A stretch of DNA of 64,000 nucleotides from Helicobacter sp. 12S02634-8. Its GTDB lineage: Bacteria > Campylobacterota > Campylobacteria > Campylobacterales > Helicobacteraceae. Shown here in pieces: positions 1-8,306 of this stretch. Below the pieces are notes generated by a model. The model worked only from the letters and a program-made list of their open reading frames with translations, was not told where the DNA came from and ran no database searches. The DNA lies in contig NZ_MLAP01000003.1 of NCBI RefSeq assembly GCF_002272865.1, positions 62,001 to 126,000 of the forward strand, written 5' to 3'. The translations under genes and the position numbers were made by a program. The stretch's first letter is position 1. The number at the start of each line of letters is the position of its first letter.

Positions 1-111
1 GTGTGCGCAGTAGATGGGTTGGCAGAATTGCTTGATATGGTGGTGTTCTGTGAGTGCGATCTGTGGACCAATACCATTGATATCCCCAATAGAAACAGCG
101 ATTTTTTTCAT
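1..111 (-). CDS. pdxA: 4-hydroxythreonine-4-phosphate dehydrogenase, N-terminal fragment
   Basis: Only the first 37 codons are inside the window; the gene runs off the left edge. The reading begins MKKIAVSIGDINGIGPQIAL, which matches the start of the PdxA family (a glycine-rich SIGD-NGIGP segment). PdxA oxidises 4-phosphohydroxy-threonine in the DXP-dependent pyridoxal-phosphate pathway, and its product condenses with deoxyxylulose phosphate on PdxJ. It lies 20 bp downstream of pdxJ on the same strand, so the two are very probably one operon. The call rests on this short N-terminus plus the pdxJ neighbour. Confidence 0.8.
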   Translation of the reverse strand, partial: MKKIAVSIGDINGIGPQIALTEHHHIKQFCQPIYCAH

Positions 112-131
112 TGATGGTTGCCCCCCTATGA

Positions 132-902
132 CTAAAATGAACGATACATTTCTCTGATAGCTTCTCCTAGCCCTACAAACACAGCTCGAGCGATGATACT
201 CTGACCGATATTGAGCTCTGTAATCGGGCCAATCTCATAAATAGCCCTGACATTTTGATAATTCAGCCCATGGCCAGCAGCAACTTCTAGTTCTAGCCTT
301 TCTGCAAGCTCTGCAGATGTTTGGATTTTTTGCAGAGAGTTTGCTAATTGAGTGCGTAAGGTATCTCTGTTTGTTGGGAGGGTCTTGATGGTATTTTTAT
401 GTCTTGAGAGGTTGGAATACAACATCAAATGCAAGTTAGCATACTCCCCTGTATGCAGCTCGATACCATTGACACCGAGTTGCTTAGCTATTGCAATATT
501 TTCTTCTTGAGGGTCGATGAATACAGCGGTTTGTATTTGGTGTTTGTGGAATTCTTTGATGATTTCTTTGAGCGATGGATAGGAAAGGTCAAGCCCGCCC
601 TCTGTTGTGATTTCTTCTCGTTTTTCTGGCACAAGTGTGATTTTATAGGGTTTTTGGGCGCATAAAAATTCTATGATACTTTCATCACAAGCACATTCTA
701 CATTGATGGGTAAGATAGAAGCGCGTATGATGGCTTTGAGGTCATCATCGTGGATATGGCGTCTGTCTTCACGCAAATGGATCGTGATTTGATCCACGCC
801 TACATTTTTAGCGATAAAAACAGCTTCCAGAGGATCGGGTTCGTTGATTTTTCTTGCTTCACGCAATGTGGCGATATGGTCGATGTTGAGTCCTAATTTC
901 AT
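132..902 (-). CDS. pdxJ: pyridoxine 5'-phosphate synthase PdxJ
   Basis: PdxJ condenses 1-deoxyxylulose 5-phosphate with 3-amino-2-oxopropyl phosphate to give pyridoxine 5'-phosphate, the last ring-closing step of vitamin B6 synthesis. The 256-residue protein starts with the family signature LGLNIDHIATLREAR. It has the TIHLREDRRHI segment at about residues 40-50 and VAAGHGLNY near the C-terminus, as expected for this TIM-barrel enzyme. I chose the ATG at 902 because AAGGGG lies 5 nt upstream; a GTG at 908 would overlap that site. pdxA follows in the same direction. The gene is divergent from ilvB across about 80 bp. Confidence 0.95.
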   Translation of the reverse strand: MKLGLNIDHIATLREARKINEPDPLEAVFIAKNVGVDQITIHLREDRRHIHDDDLKAIIRASILPINVECACDESIIEFLCAQKPYKITLVPEKREEITTEGGLDLSYPSLKEIIKEFHKHQIQTAVFIDPQEENIAIAKQLGVNGIELHTGEYANLHLMLYSNLSRHKNTIKTLPTNRDTLRTQLANSLQKIQTSAELAERLELEVAAGHGLNYQNVRAIYEIGPITELNIGQSIIARAVFVGLGEAIREMYRSF

Positions 903-948
903 GAGCACCCCTTAAATGATTTATCGTTTTTTTAAGTTTAAAACATAT

Positions 949-954
949 TATAAT
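949..954 (+). promoter_or_regulatory. -10 box for ilvBH
   Basis: TATAAT lies 30 bp before the ilvB ATG in an AT-rich intergenic stretch. No -35 element is evident, which is common for the main sigma factor in Helicobacter. An AGGAG ribosome site follows just before the start codon. Confidence 0.55.
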
Positions 955-983
955 AAACAATTCAATAGATTTTAGGAGATTTC

Positions 984-2672
984 ATGCCAACCAAACGACT
1001 AAATGGATCTGAAATGGTAATAGAGGCCTTGAGGTTAGAGGGCGTGGAGGTGATTTTTGGTTATCCTGGGGGGGCGGTCTTAAATGTGTATGATGAGATT
1101 TATAAACAACATCATTTCAAACATATCCTCACACGCCACGAGCAAGGAGCTATCCACGCTGCTGATGGCTATGCTCGGGCAAGTGGGAAAGTCGGGGTGG
1201 CTATCATCACTTCAGGTCCAGGCTTTACTAATGCTGTTACAGGTATTGCTACAGCTTATACCGATTCAATCCCTTTAGTCATCATCAGTGGTCAAGTGCC
1301 TATTGCTCAGATTGGGACAGATGCCTTTCAAGAGATCGATGCTGTAGGTATCTCTCGCCCTTGCACCAAGCACAATTTTTTAGTCAAGAGTATCACAGAA
1401 TTACCGCGGATTCTCAAAGAAGCATTTTATATCGCGCAAAGTGGGCGCCCAGGTCCTGTGCTTGTTGATCTTCCCAAGGATATCAGTGCGACTTATGGCG
1501 GGTTTGATTATTCATTTGAAGTGGCCTTGAGGACCTATAAGCCCACGACAAAGGGCAATACAAGGCAAATTAAAAAAGTCGTGCAAGCTATCTGTGATTC
1601 TCAAAAGCCTTTGTTGTATGTTGGTGGGGGGGCAGTGATCTCTGGGGCAGGAGAGATGATCCAAAAGCTTGTCGATAAAACGCGTATTCCTGTTCTTGAA
1701 ACTTTGATGGCAAGGGGGATTATCCCTGATGGGAATCCTTGTTTGTTGGGAATGGTAGGTATGCACGGGAGCTATGGGGCAAATATGGCAATGCAGGAGT
1801 GTGATTTGCTTATTTGCCTAGGAGCGAGGTTTGATGATCGTGTGACAGGGAAAGTGAGTGAATTTGCCAAATACGCTAAAATCGTGCATATTGATATTGA
1901 TCCTAGCTCTATTGGTAAAATCATTGATGTGCATTACCCTGTTGTGGGCGATCTCAAAGGTGTCTGTTCTGAGATGTTGGAGTGCTTGGAGGGGTATGAT
2001 AGCACATTGATTGAGCCTTGGAGGCAGTTACTTGCTAAATATACCCGCACGCACCCACTCAAATACAAAGACTCTGCAGAAGTGCTCAAGCCCCAATGGG
2101 TGATCCAAAAAATCGGCGAAATGCTAGGGGAGAGGGCGATCATTGCTACAGATGTCGGACAACACCAGATGTGGGCAGCGCAATTTTATCCCTTCACTTT
2201 TCCCAGGCAGTTTATCACAAGTGGTGGGCTTGGGACAATGGGCTTTGGCTTGCCTGCGAGTATGGGGGCAAAGTGTGCTAGATGGGATAAGATAGTTGTC
2301 AATATCACTGGAGATGGTTCGATTTTGATGAATATCCAAGAACTGATGACTTGTGTGGAGGAAAAAATCCCTGTGATCAATGTCATTTTGAATAATAATT
2401 ATTTGGGTATGGTGCGGCAGTGGCAGAGTTTTTTTTATGAGAGTAGATTTTCACACACAGATCTCTCGCTCCAGCCTGATTTTGTCAAGCTTGTTGAGGC
2501 TTTTGGAGGGAGGGGGTATCGGGTAGAGAGCAAGGAGGGCTTTGAAGAAGCTTTGCAAGAGGCTATTGATTGTGGTGTGGTGTGTATGATTGATGTGTGT
2601 ATTGATCGTATGGAACATGTCTTGCCAATGGTGCCAGGTGGGGCTGCACTCAATAAGATGATTTTAGAATGA
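984..2672 (+). CDS. ilvB: acetolactate synthase large (catalytic) subunit
   Basis: This is the thiamine-diphosphate enzyme that makes acetolactate or acetohydroxybutyrate, the first common step of valine and isoleucine synthesis. The protein has 562 residues, the usual length. The N-terminal domain has GYPGGAVL followed by RHEQGA, where Glu53 is the cofactor-activating glutamate. The C-terminal TPP-binding motif starts at G443-D-G-S and ends at Asn470-Asn472. The small subunit follows after 10 bp, so the two are co-transcribed. H. pylori lacks this enzyme, so its presence points to a branched-chain amino acid prototroph. Confidence 0.95.
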   Translation: MPTKRLNGSEMVIEALRLEGVEVIFGYPGGAVLNVYDEIYKQHHFKHILTRHEQGAIHAADGYARASGKVGVAIITSGPGFTNAVTGIATAYTDSIPLVIISGQVPIAQIGTDAFQEIDAVGISRPCTKHNFLVKSITELPRILKEAFYIAQSGRPGPVLVDLPKDISATYGGFDYSFEVALRTYKPTTKGNTRQIKKVVQAICDSQKPLLYVGGGAVISGAGEMIQKLVDKTRIPVLETLMARGIIPDGNPCLLGMVGMHGSYGANMAMQECDLLICLGARFDDRVTGKVSEFAKYAKIVHIDIDPSSIGKIIDVHYPVVGDLKGVCSEMLECLEGYDSTLIEPWRQLLAKYTRTHPLKYKDSAEVLKPQWVIQKIGEMLGERAIIATDVGQHQMWAAQFYPFTFPRQFITSGGLGTMGFGLPASMGAKCARWDKIVVNITGDGSILMNIQELMTCVEEKIPVINVILNNNYLGMVRQWQSFFYESRFSHTDLSLQPDFVKLVEAFGGRGYRVESKEGFEEALQEAIDCGVVCMIDVCIDRMEHVLPMVPGGAALNKMILE

Positions 2673-2682
2673 GGGAGTAGAA

Positions 2683-3153
2683 ATGCAAAAGCGGAGAACT
2701 ATTTCTGTTTCAGTGATCAATGAACACGGGGTCTTATCGAGAATATCGGGTTTGTTTGCAGGGAGGGGATATAATATCGAATCCCTCACAGTCGCCCCTA
2801 TCCCAGAGAGCGATCTCTCTAAGGTAACGATTGTTACTGATGGAGATGCACGCGTTTTAGAGCAGATTATCAAGCAGCTCCATAAGCTGATCCCTGTTTT
2901 GAGTGTGAGCGAGAGTGATGATTTTTTAGAAAAAGAAATGGCATTGGTGAAAATCCCTATCGAAGAAGACATAGCCAGCATTGAAGTGCTCTGTCGTGCG
3001 TATAATGGGAGTGTGGTCAATGCCAATGAAAAATATATCATTATCGCTGCTACAGACAAGCCCTATCGTATCACTAGCTTTTTAAAAGCCATCAGCAGGT
3101 TCAACCCCAAAGAAGTGGTGCGGAGCGGTGTTGTAGCGCTTGAGAGGTATTAA
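2683..3153 (+). CDS. ilvH: acetolactate synthase small (regulatory) subunit
   Basis: A 156-residue protein with the ACT-domain opening RRTISVSVINEHGVLSRISG and GRGYNIESLTV, followed by a second ACT-like half (VRSGVVALER at the end). The family binds valine and confers feedback inhibition on the catalytic subunit encoded 10 bp upstream. The length is typical (about 155-165 residues). It is the second gene of the ilvBH operon. Confidence 0.94.
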   Translation: MQKRRTISVSVINEHGVLSRISGLFAGRGYNIESLTVAPIPESDLSKVTIVTDGDARVLEQIIKQLHKLIPVLSVSESDDFLEKEMALVKIPIEEDIASIEVLCRAYNGSVVNANEKYIIIAATDKPYRITSFLKAISRFNPKEVVRSGVVALERY

Positions 3154-3181
3154 AAAAATAATAAAATTTTAAAGGCAAATC

Positions 3182-3841
3182 ATGCAAAACATAATGAAGC
3201 AAAAGTTTTCTCACCAAGCAATCACAGCCCTACTCCATCGCCGCTATTCTTGCAGAGAGTTTGATACACACCAAAAGATTGCCAAAGAGGACTTTGAACT
3301 GATTTTAGAAGCAGGGAGGCTTGCACCGAGTTCATTGGGGCTAGAGCCTTGGGAATTTGTAGTGATCACTGCAGAAGCACTCAAAAAGACCATTGCTAAA
3401 GACGCCCCATCCAATCAAGCCAAGATAGAAGCTTGCTCACACCTACTCGTTGTATGCAGTCTGCTCCCAGATGTTTTAAGACCTGAGTCTAATTATTTTA
3501 GGGAGCTTTATCCTGATGGGGCTACTGCAGCGCATATCGCTCCAATGCTTGAATCTGTGCGTAAAAATCGCTTGCAAGATAATGACTTATTGATTCATGC
3601 ATATGCTAGAGAGCAGTGTTTTATCGCCATAGGACAGATGACACAGACTGCTGCAATGCTCGATATTGATTCGTGTATTATCGGAGGGTTTTATGCTGCG
3701 GGCGTGCAAAAGCATTTGGATACTTATATCGATGCCTATCATTTTGAGCCTGTATGTCTGATAGCCTTTGGCTATGGACGCACACAGCCTGCGACAAAGC
3801 ACAGAAAGCCTTATGAAAAAGCCATCAAATGGCTGCACTAA
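3182..3841 (+). CDS. RdxA/FrxA-like oxygen-insensitive nitroreductase
   Basis: A 219-residue FMN-dependent nitroreductase. It has the early RRYSCREF motif (FMN phosphate contact), LAPSSLGLEPWEF at about residues 51-63, and a C-terminal half with REQCFIAIGQM and LDIDSCIIGGF. That C-terminal pattern strongly resembles H. pylori RdxA and FrxA. Family members reduce nitro compounds with NAD(P)H; in H. pylori, RdxA and FrxA activate metronidazole. I cannot tell RdxA from FrxA, so no symbol is given. The stop overlaps that of the convergent WecA-like gene by 4 bp. The ATG at 3182 follows AAAGG; an in-frame ATG at 3194 is possible. Confidence 0.85.
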   Translation: MQNIMKQKFSHQAITALLHRRYSCREFDTHQKIAKEDFELILEAGRLAPSSLGLEPWEFVVITAEALKKTIAKDAPSNQAKIEACSHLLVVCSLLPDVLRPESNYFRELYPDGATAAHIAPMLESVRKNRLQDNDLLIHAYAREQCFIAIGQMTQTAAMLDIDSCIIGGFYAAGVQKHLDTYIDAYHFEPVCLIAFGYGRTQPATKHRKPYEKAIKWLH

Positions 3842-4860
3842 TTGCGCTTAAGCTGGTAGTAAATAAGGCTATAAAGCAAGATAAATAGCACGCATAGCCC
3901 GATAAGCACCCAGTCTTTATGCATAAAAATAACTGCTAGCACCATAAAAGGCAGGTTAAAAAGCCACATAATCAGGGCTGTCAAGGGATTGCTATGCACT
4001 TTTTGGTAGATGAGCTGATGGAAATGCTCTTTGTCTGGCTGCATGGGGGAATATTTCTTGAGTTTTTTGCGGAAGATAGAAAATACCACCTCCCATACTG
4101 GATAGATCATCACAGCAAGCCCAAACCACGCAGAGAGTTCAGAGGTCTTTTGCGTGAGGACAGCAAGCAAAATAGCTAGGACAAAACCCAGCACATAAGC
4201 CCCTCCATCGCCTAAAAAAATCTTGCCTTTGGGGAAATTGATACATAAAAACCCAAGAGTTGCCCCCAGCCCAATGAGCGCAACAAAGAGGACAAAGCCA
4301 TCACCGATATGATAAGCCCCCAGCCCAATCGCACCAAATGCCATCGCGCAAATCCCCCCTGCAAGCCCATTGAAGCCATCGATGATATTGATCGCATTGC
4401 ATACACCAATGATACCAAAAAGGCTAAAAGCCACGCCGAGTGCATAAGGCAAAATCACAATCGGTGAAAGATCAGTAATCACTGCTCCCATCCCAAGCAC
4501 GCTCACACAAGTCCCTAAAAGCTGCATTAAAAGCCGAGTTTTAGGACTCAAAGACGCAGAAAAATCCTCCAAAAACCCACTCAAAAAAATAATCGCAAGC
4601 CCAAGGAGAAAATACATCGCCCCCCCTCCCTCACTAAGCCCCACAAGCCCAAAGCTCAAGAAAATCCCCACACCCCCTGCTCTAGGGGTCGGATAGGAGT
4701 GGAATTTTTGCGGTTTGGTGCTAGTGGTTTCATCGATAAAGATATGGAATTTTCTAGACAGCACAAGAACCACATACGACACAATCAAAGACACAAAAAA
4801 CGCTATCACAGCAGTCCCTGCTATCCCAAACATCTGCTCGAATATATGTGAATCTTCCAT
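3838..4860 (-). CDS. WecA/MraY-family undecaprenyl-phosphate glycosyl-1-phosphate transferase
   Basis: A polytopic membrane protein of about 340 residues in glycosyltransferase family 4. It transfers a sugar-1-phosphate from a UDP-sugar to undecaprenyl phosphate at the inner membrane. Visible motifs are NIIDGFNGLAGG, FLGDGGAYVLG and the His-rich PDKEHFHQL loop, all typical of WecA. The first acidic motif reads LED rather than the usual LDD. In H. pylori the WecA homologue begins O-antigen assembly, so a role in lipopolysaccharide is likely but inferred. I chose the ATG at 4860 (AAGGG 5 nt upstream) over an in-frame GTG at 4866. Confidence 0.85.
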   Translation of the reverse strand: MEDSHIFEQMFGIAGTAVIAFFVSLIVSYVVLVLSRKFHIFIDETTSTKPQKFHSYPTPRAGGVGIFLSFGLVGLSEGGGAMYFLLGLAIIFLSGFLEDFSASLSPKTRLLMQLLGTCVSVLGMGAVITDLSPIVILPYALGVAFSLFGIIGVCNAINIIDGFNGLAGGICAMAFGAIGLGAYHIGDGFVLFVALIGLGATLGFLCINFPKGKIFLGDGGAYVLGFVLAILLAVLTQKTSELSAWFGLAVMIYPVWEVVFSIFRKKLKKYSPMQPDKEHFHQLIYQKVHSNPLTALIMWLFNLPFMVLAVIFMHKDWVLIGLCVLFILLYSLIYYQLKRN

Positions 4861-4978
4861 AGCCACCCTTGAATCATTTCTGGCATTTTAGCAAAATCCC
4901 AAAAAATCTAAGCTTTATATGTCTTATACCCCATAGGAGTGTGCTGCATTGGGCTTTAGGCTTTGTGCGCTTTTGTGT

Positions 4979-4984
4979 TATAAT
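4979..4984 (+). promoter_or_regulatory. -10 box for the first DUF262 gene
   Basis: TATAAT lies 32 bp before the ATG at 5017, with AAAGGAG at 5004-5010 serving as ribosome site (6-nt spacer). The intact expression signals suggest that the gene is maintained although its frame is currently broken. Confidence 0.5.
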
Positions 4985-5016
4985 TGACTTAAAATACAAA
5001 ATCAAAGGAGAATCTA

Positions 5017-7159
5017 ATGAAGGGCGAAGCAATCAAAATGACAGAACTTATGGGTCGTGATGATGATTATTTTATTATCCCCATATATCAGAGAAAATAT
5101 AGTTGGAAAAAAGAAAACTGCAGACAGCTCTATAAGGATCTAAAAAACCTTGCTCAAGTATCTGCGGGGGGGGGGGCAAAATAGCCACTTTTTTGGCAGT
5201 ATTGTTTCTAAAAAACCTCTTACTACCAATCAGACGACGAAGTTTGATATTATTGATGGGCAGCAGAGGCTTACGACCATTACCTTATTATTCTTAGCGA
5301 TAAGAAATCTTATCCAACAAGATGAAGTAAAAACAGAATTTGATGAATTGGATAAAAAGATTTGGGAGAAGTTTCTTACAAACAAGCCAATTGATAGCAA
5401 AGAGAGAAAACCAAAGTTATCTTTAGTGGAGAGTGACCAAAAAGCATTTTCTAGGTTACTTTACTCTAGCCCAAAAGATTATATTCAAGATTCAAATTTG
5501 ACAATCAATTATCAATTTTTCTGTGATGAGATAAAAAATGATGATATATCAGTCGATAACCTATATAAAGCTATTGATGGGCTTAGAATCATCAATGTTG
5601 TTCTAGACCACTCAGATGATGCACAACTGATTTTTGAGAGCCTCAATGCCACGGGCTTGGCCTTGAGCGAGGGGGATAAAATCAGAAACTATGTGTTGAT
5701 GGATTTAAAAGAAGAAGAGCAAGACAGGTATTATAAAAATTATTGGGTAAAAATTGAAAGTTGTGCAGATGAGAAAGATGATAAAAACAATGTGAGTGCA
5801 TTTATACGAGATTATCTGAGTATCAAGCAAAAAAAGATACCCAATGAAAAAAATGTGTATAAAGAGTTTAAAAGTTATGCAGAGTCAAAAAAATCTCCAG
5901 AAAATCAAACATCTCCAGAAAGCATAGAAGCTCTACTGCAAGATCTTTTACGCTATGGGGAATTTTTCAAAAAGCTTTGGACTTATAAGAGCGAACTCCC
6001 TAAAGGAAGTAAAGTAGCTGGAGAATTAGATGCTTGTCTTGAGAGATTGGCGTGGCTAAAGGCTGGGTCTAATGTCGCAAGACCATTTTTTATGGAAGTA
6101 TTCTCACATCATAATAAGTGTGAGCTTAGCGAAGATGATGTATTGAAGATTTTTTTAATCATAGAAAGCTATCTGTTTAGACGAAATATCTGTGATGTGC
6201 CAACAAATGGTTTAAATAAGATATTCTTAAGCTTGGATAAAAGCATTATTCAATACGATGGCACCAAAGATGATTATGTAGGCAAACTGATTCATACATT
6301 GCAGTATAAGACTTCCAATAATTTCCCAGAAGATGATAAATTTAAATCTGCTCTTGCAACAAAAAATACATATGATAAGAATAGTAAATATTATTTATTA
6401 GAGCGATTTGAAAACTATGGCACCAAAGAAACTAAGCCTATTTATAGGGATTTAGATGAGAAGAAATATCAGATAGAGCACATCATGCCCCAAAAGCTTT
6501 CATCTCAATGGAGAGAGGATCTAGGGGAGGGGGCAGATAAGATACATAACGAGTGGTGTAATCGACTAGCCAATCTCACATTGACAGCCTATAATCAAAA
6601 TATGAGCAATAAGACCTTTAAAGAGAAATGTGGGATGGAGCGTGGCTATCAAGGGAGTGGATTGCGAATGAATCAAACAATAGCAAAAAACGAAAAGTGG
6701 GGACTTGCTGAGTTAGAAGAGCGGAGTGAAGCATTGAGTGAACAAGCTAAGAAGATTTGGCTATATCCAACAACTGACTTTGTCCCCAAGACTAAAGAAC
6801 TACTAACATACACACTTGATAATGAAGACTATGACTTTACACATAAAAAACTCATAAAGTATAGCTATTTGGATGAAGAATATGGAGTGACAGATTGGGC
6901 AAGGATGTTTAAAAATATGGTAAAACTCCTACATCAGCAAGATAGATCCGTGTTGTTGGGCTTTGTATCCAATCCTAGCGATGAGCTCCCCACCTCTTGT
7001 ATAAGCAAGGATGCAAGCAAACTTAGAAGTCCTTCTAAAATTGATGATGGTGTGTATGTAGAAACAAACTCTTCTACAGAAACTAAACTTGCGATGCTTC
7101 GGAAAATTTTTGTATTATTTAAGGCAGAGCCATCGGAGCTGGTGTTTTATCTAAAATAA
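5017..7159 (+). CDS. DUF262/DUF1524 (GmrSD-like) protein, phase-variable, OFF in this sequence
   Basis: Two overlapping frames make one gene. Translation from the ATG at 5017 gives IPIYQRKYSW (residues 21-30), then meets a run of 11 G and stops at 5182-5184 after 55 residues. The next frame continues with FFGSIV, IIDGQQRLTT and, near the C-terminal third, IEHIMPQ followed by NRLANLTL. With 10 (or 13) G the frame is open for a 713-residue protein. DGQQR would be residues 80-84 and the IEH histidine residue 488. DUF262 (ParB-like nucleotidase fold) plus DUF1524 (His-Me/HNH nuclease fold) is the architecture of GmrSD type IV restriction enzymes. Defence against modified phage DNA is therefore inferred. 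The gene is AT-richer than its neighbours and no partner gene adjoins it. Confidence 0.85.
5166..5176 (+). repeat. G11 homopolymer (phase-variation tract)
   Basis: Eleven consecutive G lie inside the first DUF262 gene, coding for a glycine loop between the YQR and DGQQR motifs. Loss of one G or gain of two restores the frame. Slipped-strand change in such tracts is the standard phase-variation mechanism in Helicobacter and Campylobacter. A sequencing error in the run cannot be excluded from one sequence. Confidence 0.9.
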
Positions 7160-7171
7160 TTCTAATGATTC

Positions 7172-7199
7172 TTAGGCTCATTTGGGCTTTGGTGCCTAA
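7172..7199. terminator. weak possible hairpin between convergent genes
   Basis: TTAGGC (7172-7177) and GCCTAA (7194-7199) form a 6-bp inverted repeat with a 16-nt loop. It sits between the end of the DUF262 gene and the end of the convergent peroxidase gene. There is no clear T run, so this is a weak terminator candidate. Confidence 0.2.
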
Positions 7200-7232
7200 A
7201 TAGATTTATCAGTAGGCATTGAAATGCACGGA

Positions 7233-8306
7233 TCAAAGAGTCTTCAAAAAGCTCTCAATAGCATCGAGTTCTTCTGGTGTCAGAAAAAGGGGCTTGAGGA
7301 GTGGTGAGGTTTGCGGGTAGGGTGGGGGCATGTGTGGTGGGGGCAGAGGGTGGAACATACCAGCATTATAGGCATTGAGTATGCCTCTAAGAGAGGGAAA
7401 TAGCCCATTATGCATATAAGGAGCGCTTCGACTCACGCCTCTAAGGGAGGGCGTCTTGAACGCTCCTAAATCTTTGGGGTCTTGACTCCATGCGCCCTTA
7501 CCCAAATCTTGGTATTTTCTGCCATAATAGCTTAAGCCCAAATTATGGGTCTTGCCATCGCTAAAGGCTATCCCATAGTGGCAATTCATGCAGCCAGCTT
7601 TTGTGCGGAATAGGTGCAGTCCCCAGACTTCTTGATTACTCAAAGCATTTTTTTCTCCGAGCAAAAACCGATCAAAAGCCCCTCTTTTAGGCATTAATGT
7701 CCTTTCATAGGTCGCTAGAGCCATTGCTACTTGCTCTTGCGTGATGGGGCTTTGCTTGAAGGCTTTGTAAAAGGCTTTTTGATAAGTTGGAGAGCTGTTG
7801 AGATAGGCAAGCAAGTCTTGGAGTGGTAGTGCCATCTCTTGATGGTCTTGTATCGGCTCTAGGGCTTGGTCTTCTAGGCTTTTAGCCCTGCTGTCCCAGA
7901 ATTTTTCCCTACCAAAAGCGCTCATCAAAATACTCGGTGCATTGCGAGAGCCCTTCTGGTTGAGATGTCCTTTTGAGAGCGGGGTGTTATCCCCAAAGGC
8001 AAAGTCCTTTTTATGGCAGTGTGCGCAAGATATTTTTTGAGATAAGGAGAGCTTAGGGTCATAAAAAAGCCTTTCTCCTAGCTCGGCTTTAGGCTTAGAG
8101 TAGGGATTATCAGCAGGGAAAGGGGCTTGCTTAGGCAAGGGGGCGAGCTCTTTGTAGGCAATGTTTGGATATGTGTTTGGCTTTTCCCAAAGTTCAGGGG
8201 CTTGCTGATACATTTCTCTGATTGTCTGTATGTCTTTTGGTATGCCATGGGCATTGAGCGCTAAGGCTAGCCCAAGGATTAAAACTGATAGCCTGCTTGC
8301 AACCAA
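7233..8306 (-). CDS. di-haem cytochrome c peroxidase family protein (CcpA/MauG type)
   Basis: A 357-residue exported protein. The hydrophobic start reads LSVLILGLALALNAHG. Two c-type haem sites are present, CAHCH (94-98) and CMNCH (239-243). The C-terminal block FKTPSLRG followed by APYMHNG is typical of bacterial di-haem peroxidases. Classical members reduce hydrogen peroxide in the periplasm; MauG/MbnH-like relatives oxidise protein side chains instead. The TTG start at 8306 has GGGAG 7 nt upstream and overlaps the end of the TonB-dependent receptor gene by 28 bp. It is therefore translationally linked to that receptor, which suggests a role in metal uptake rather than general peroxide defence. 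Confidence 0.85.
   Translation of the reverse strand: MVASRLSVLILGLALALNAHGIPKDIQTIREMYQQAPELWEKPNTYPNIAYKELAPLPKQAPFPADNPYSKPKAELGERLFYDPKLSLSQKISCAHCHKKDFAFGDNTPLSKGHLNQKGSRNAPSILMSAFGREKFWDSRAKSLEDQALEPIQDHQEMALPLQDLLAYLNSSPTYQKAFYKAFKQSPITQEQVAMALATYERTLMPKRGAFDRFLLGEKNALSNQEVWGLHLFRTKAGCMNCHYGIAFSDGKTHNLGLSYYGRKYQDLGKGAWSQDPKDLGAFKTPSLRGVSRSAPYMHNGLFPSLRGILNAYNAGMFHPLPPPHMPPPYPQTSPLLKPLFLTPEELDAIESFLKTL

Noticed and set aside
1073-1079. Runs of seven G or C inside ilvB, the WecA-like gene, mqnE, mlaD and ilvD
   Set aside because: The reading frames are intact across them and seven bases is within normal coding use (Gly-Gly codons); not counted as phase-variation tracts.
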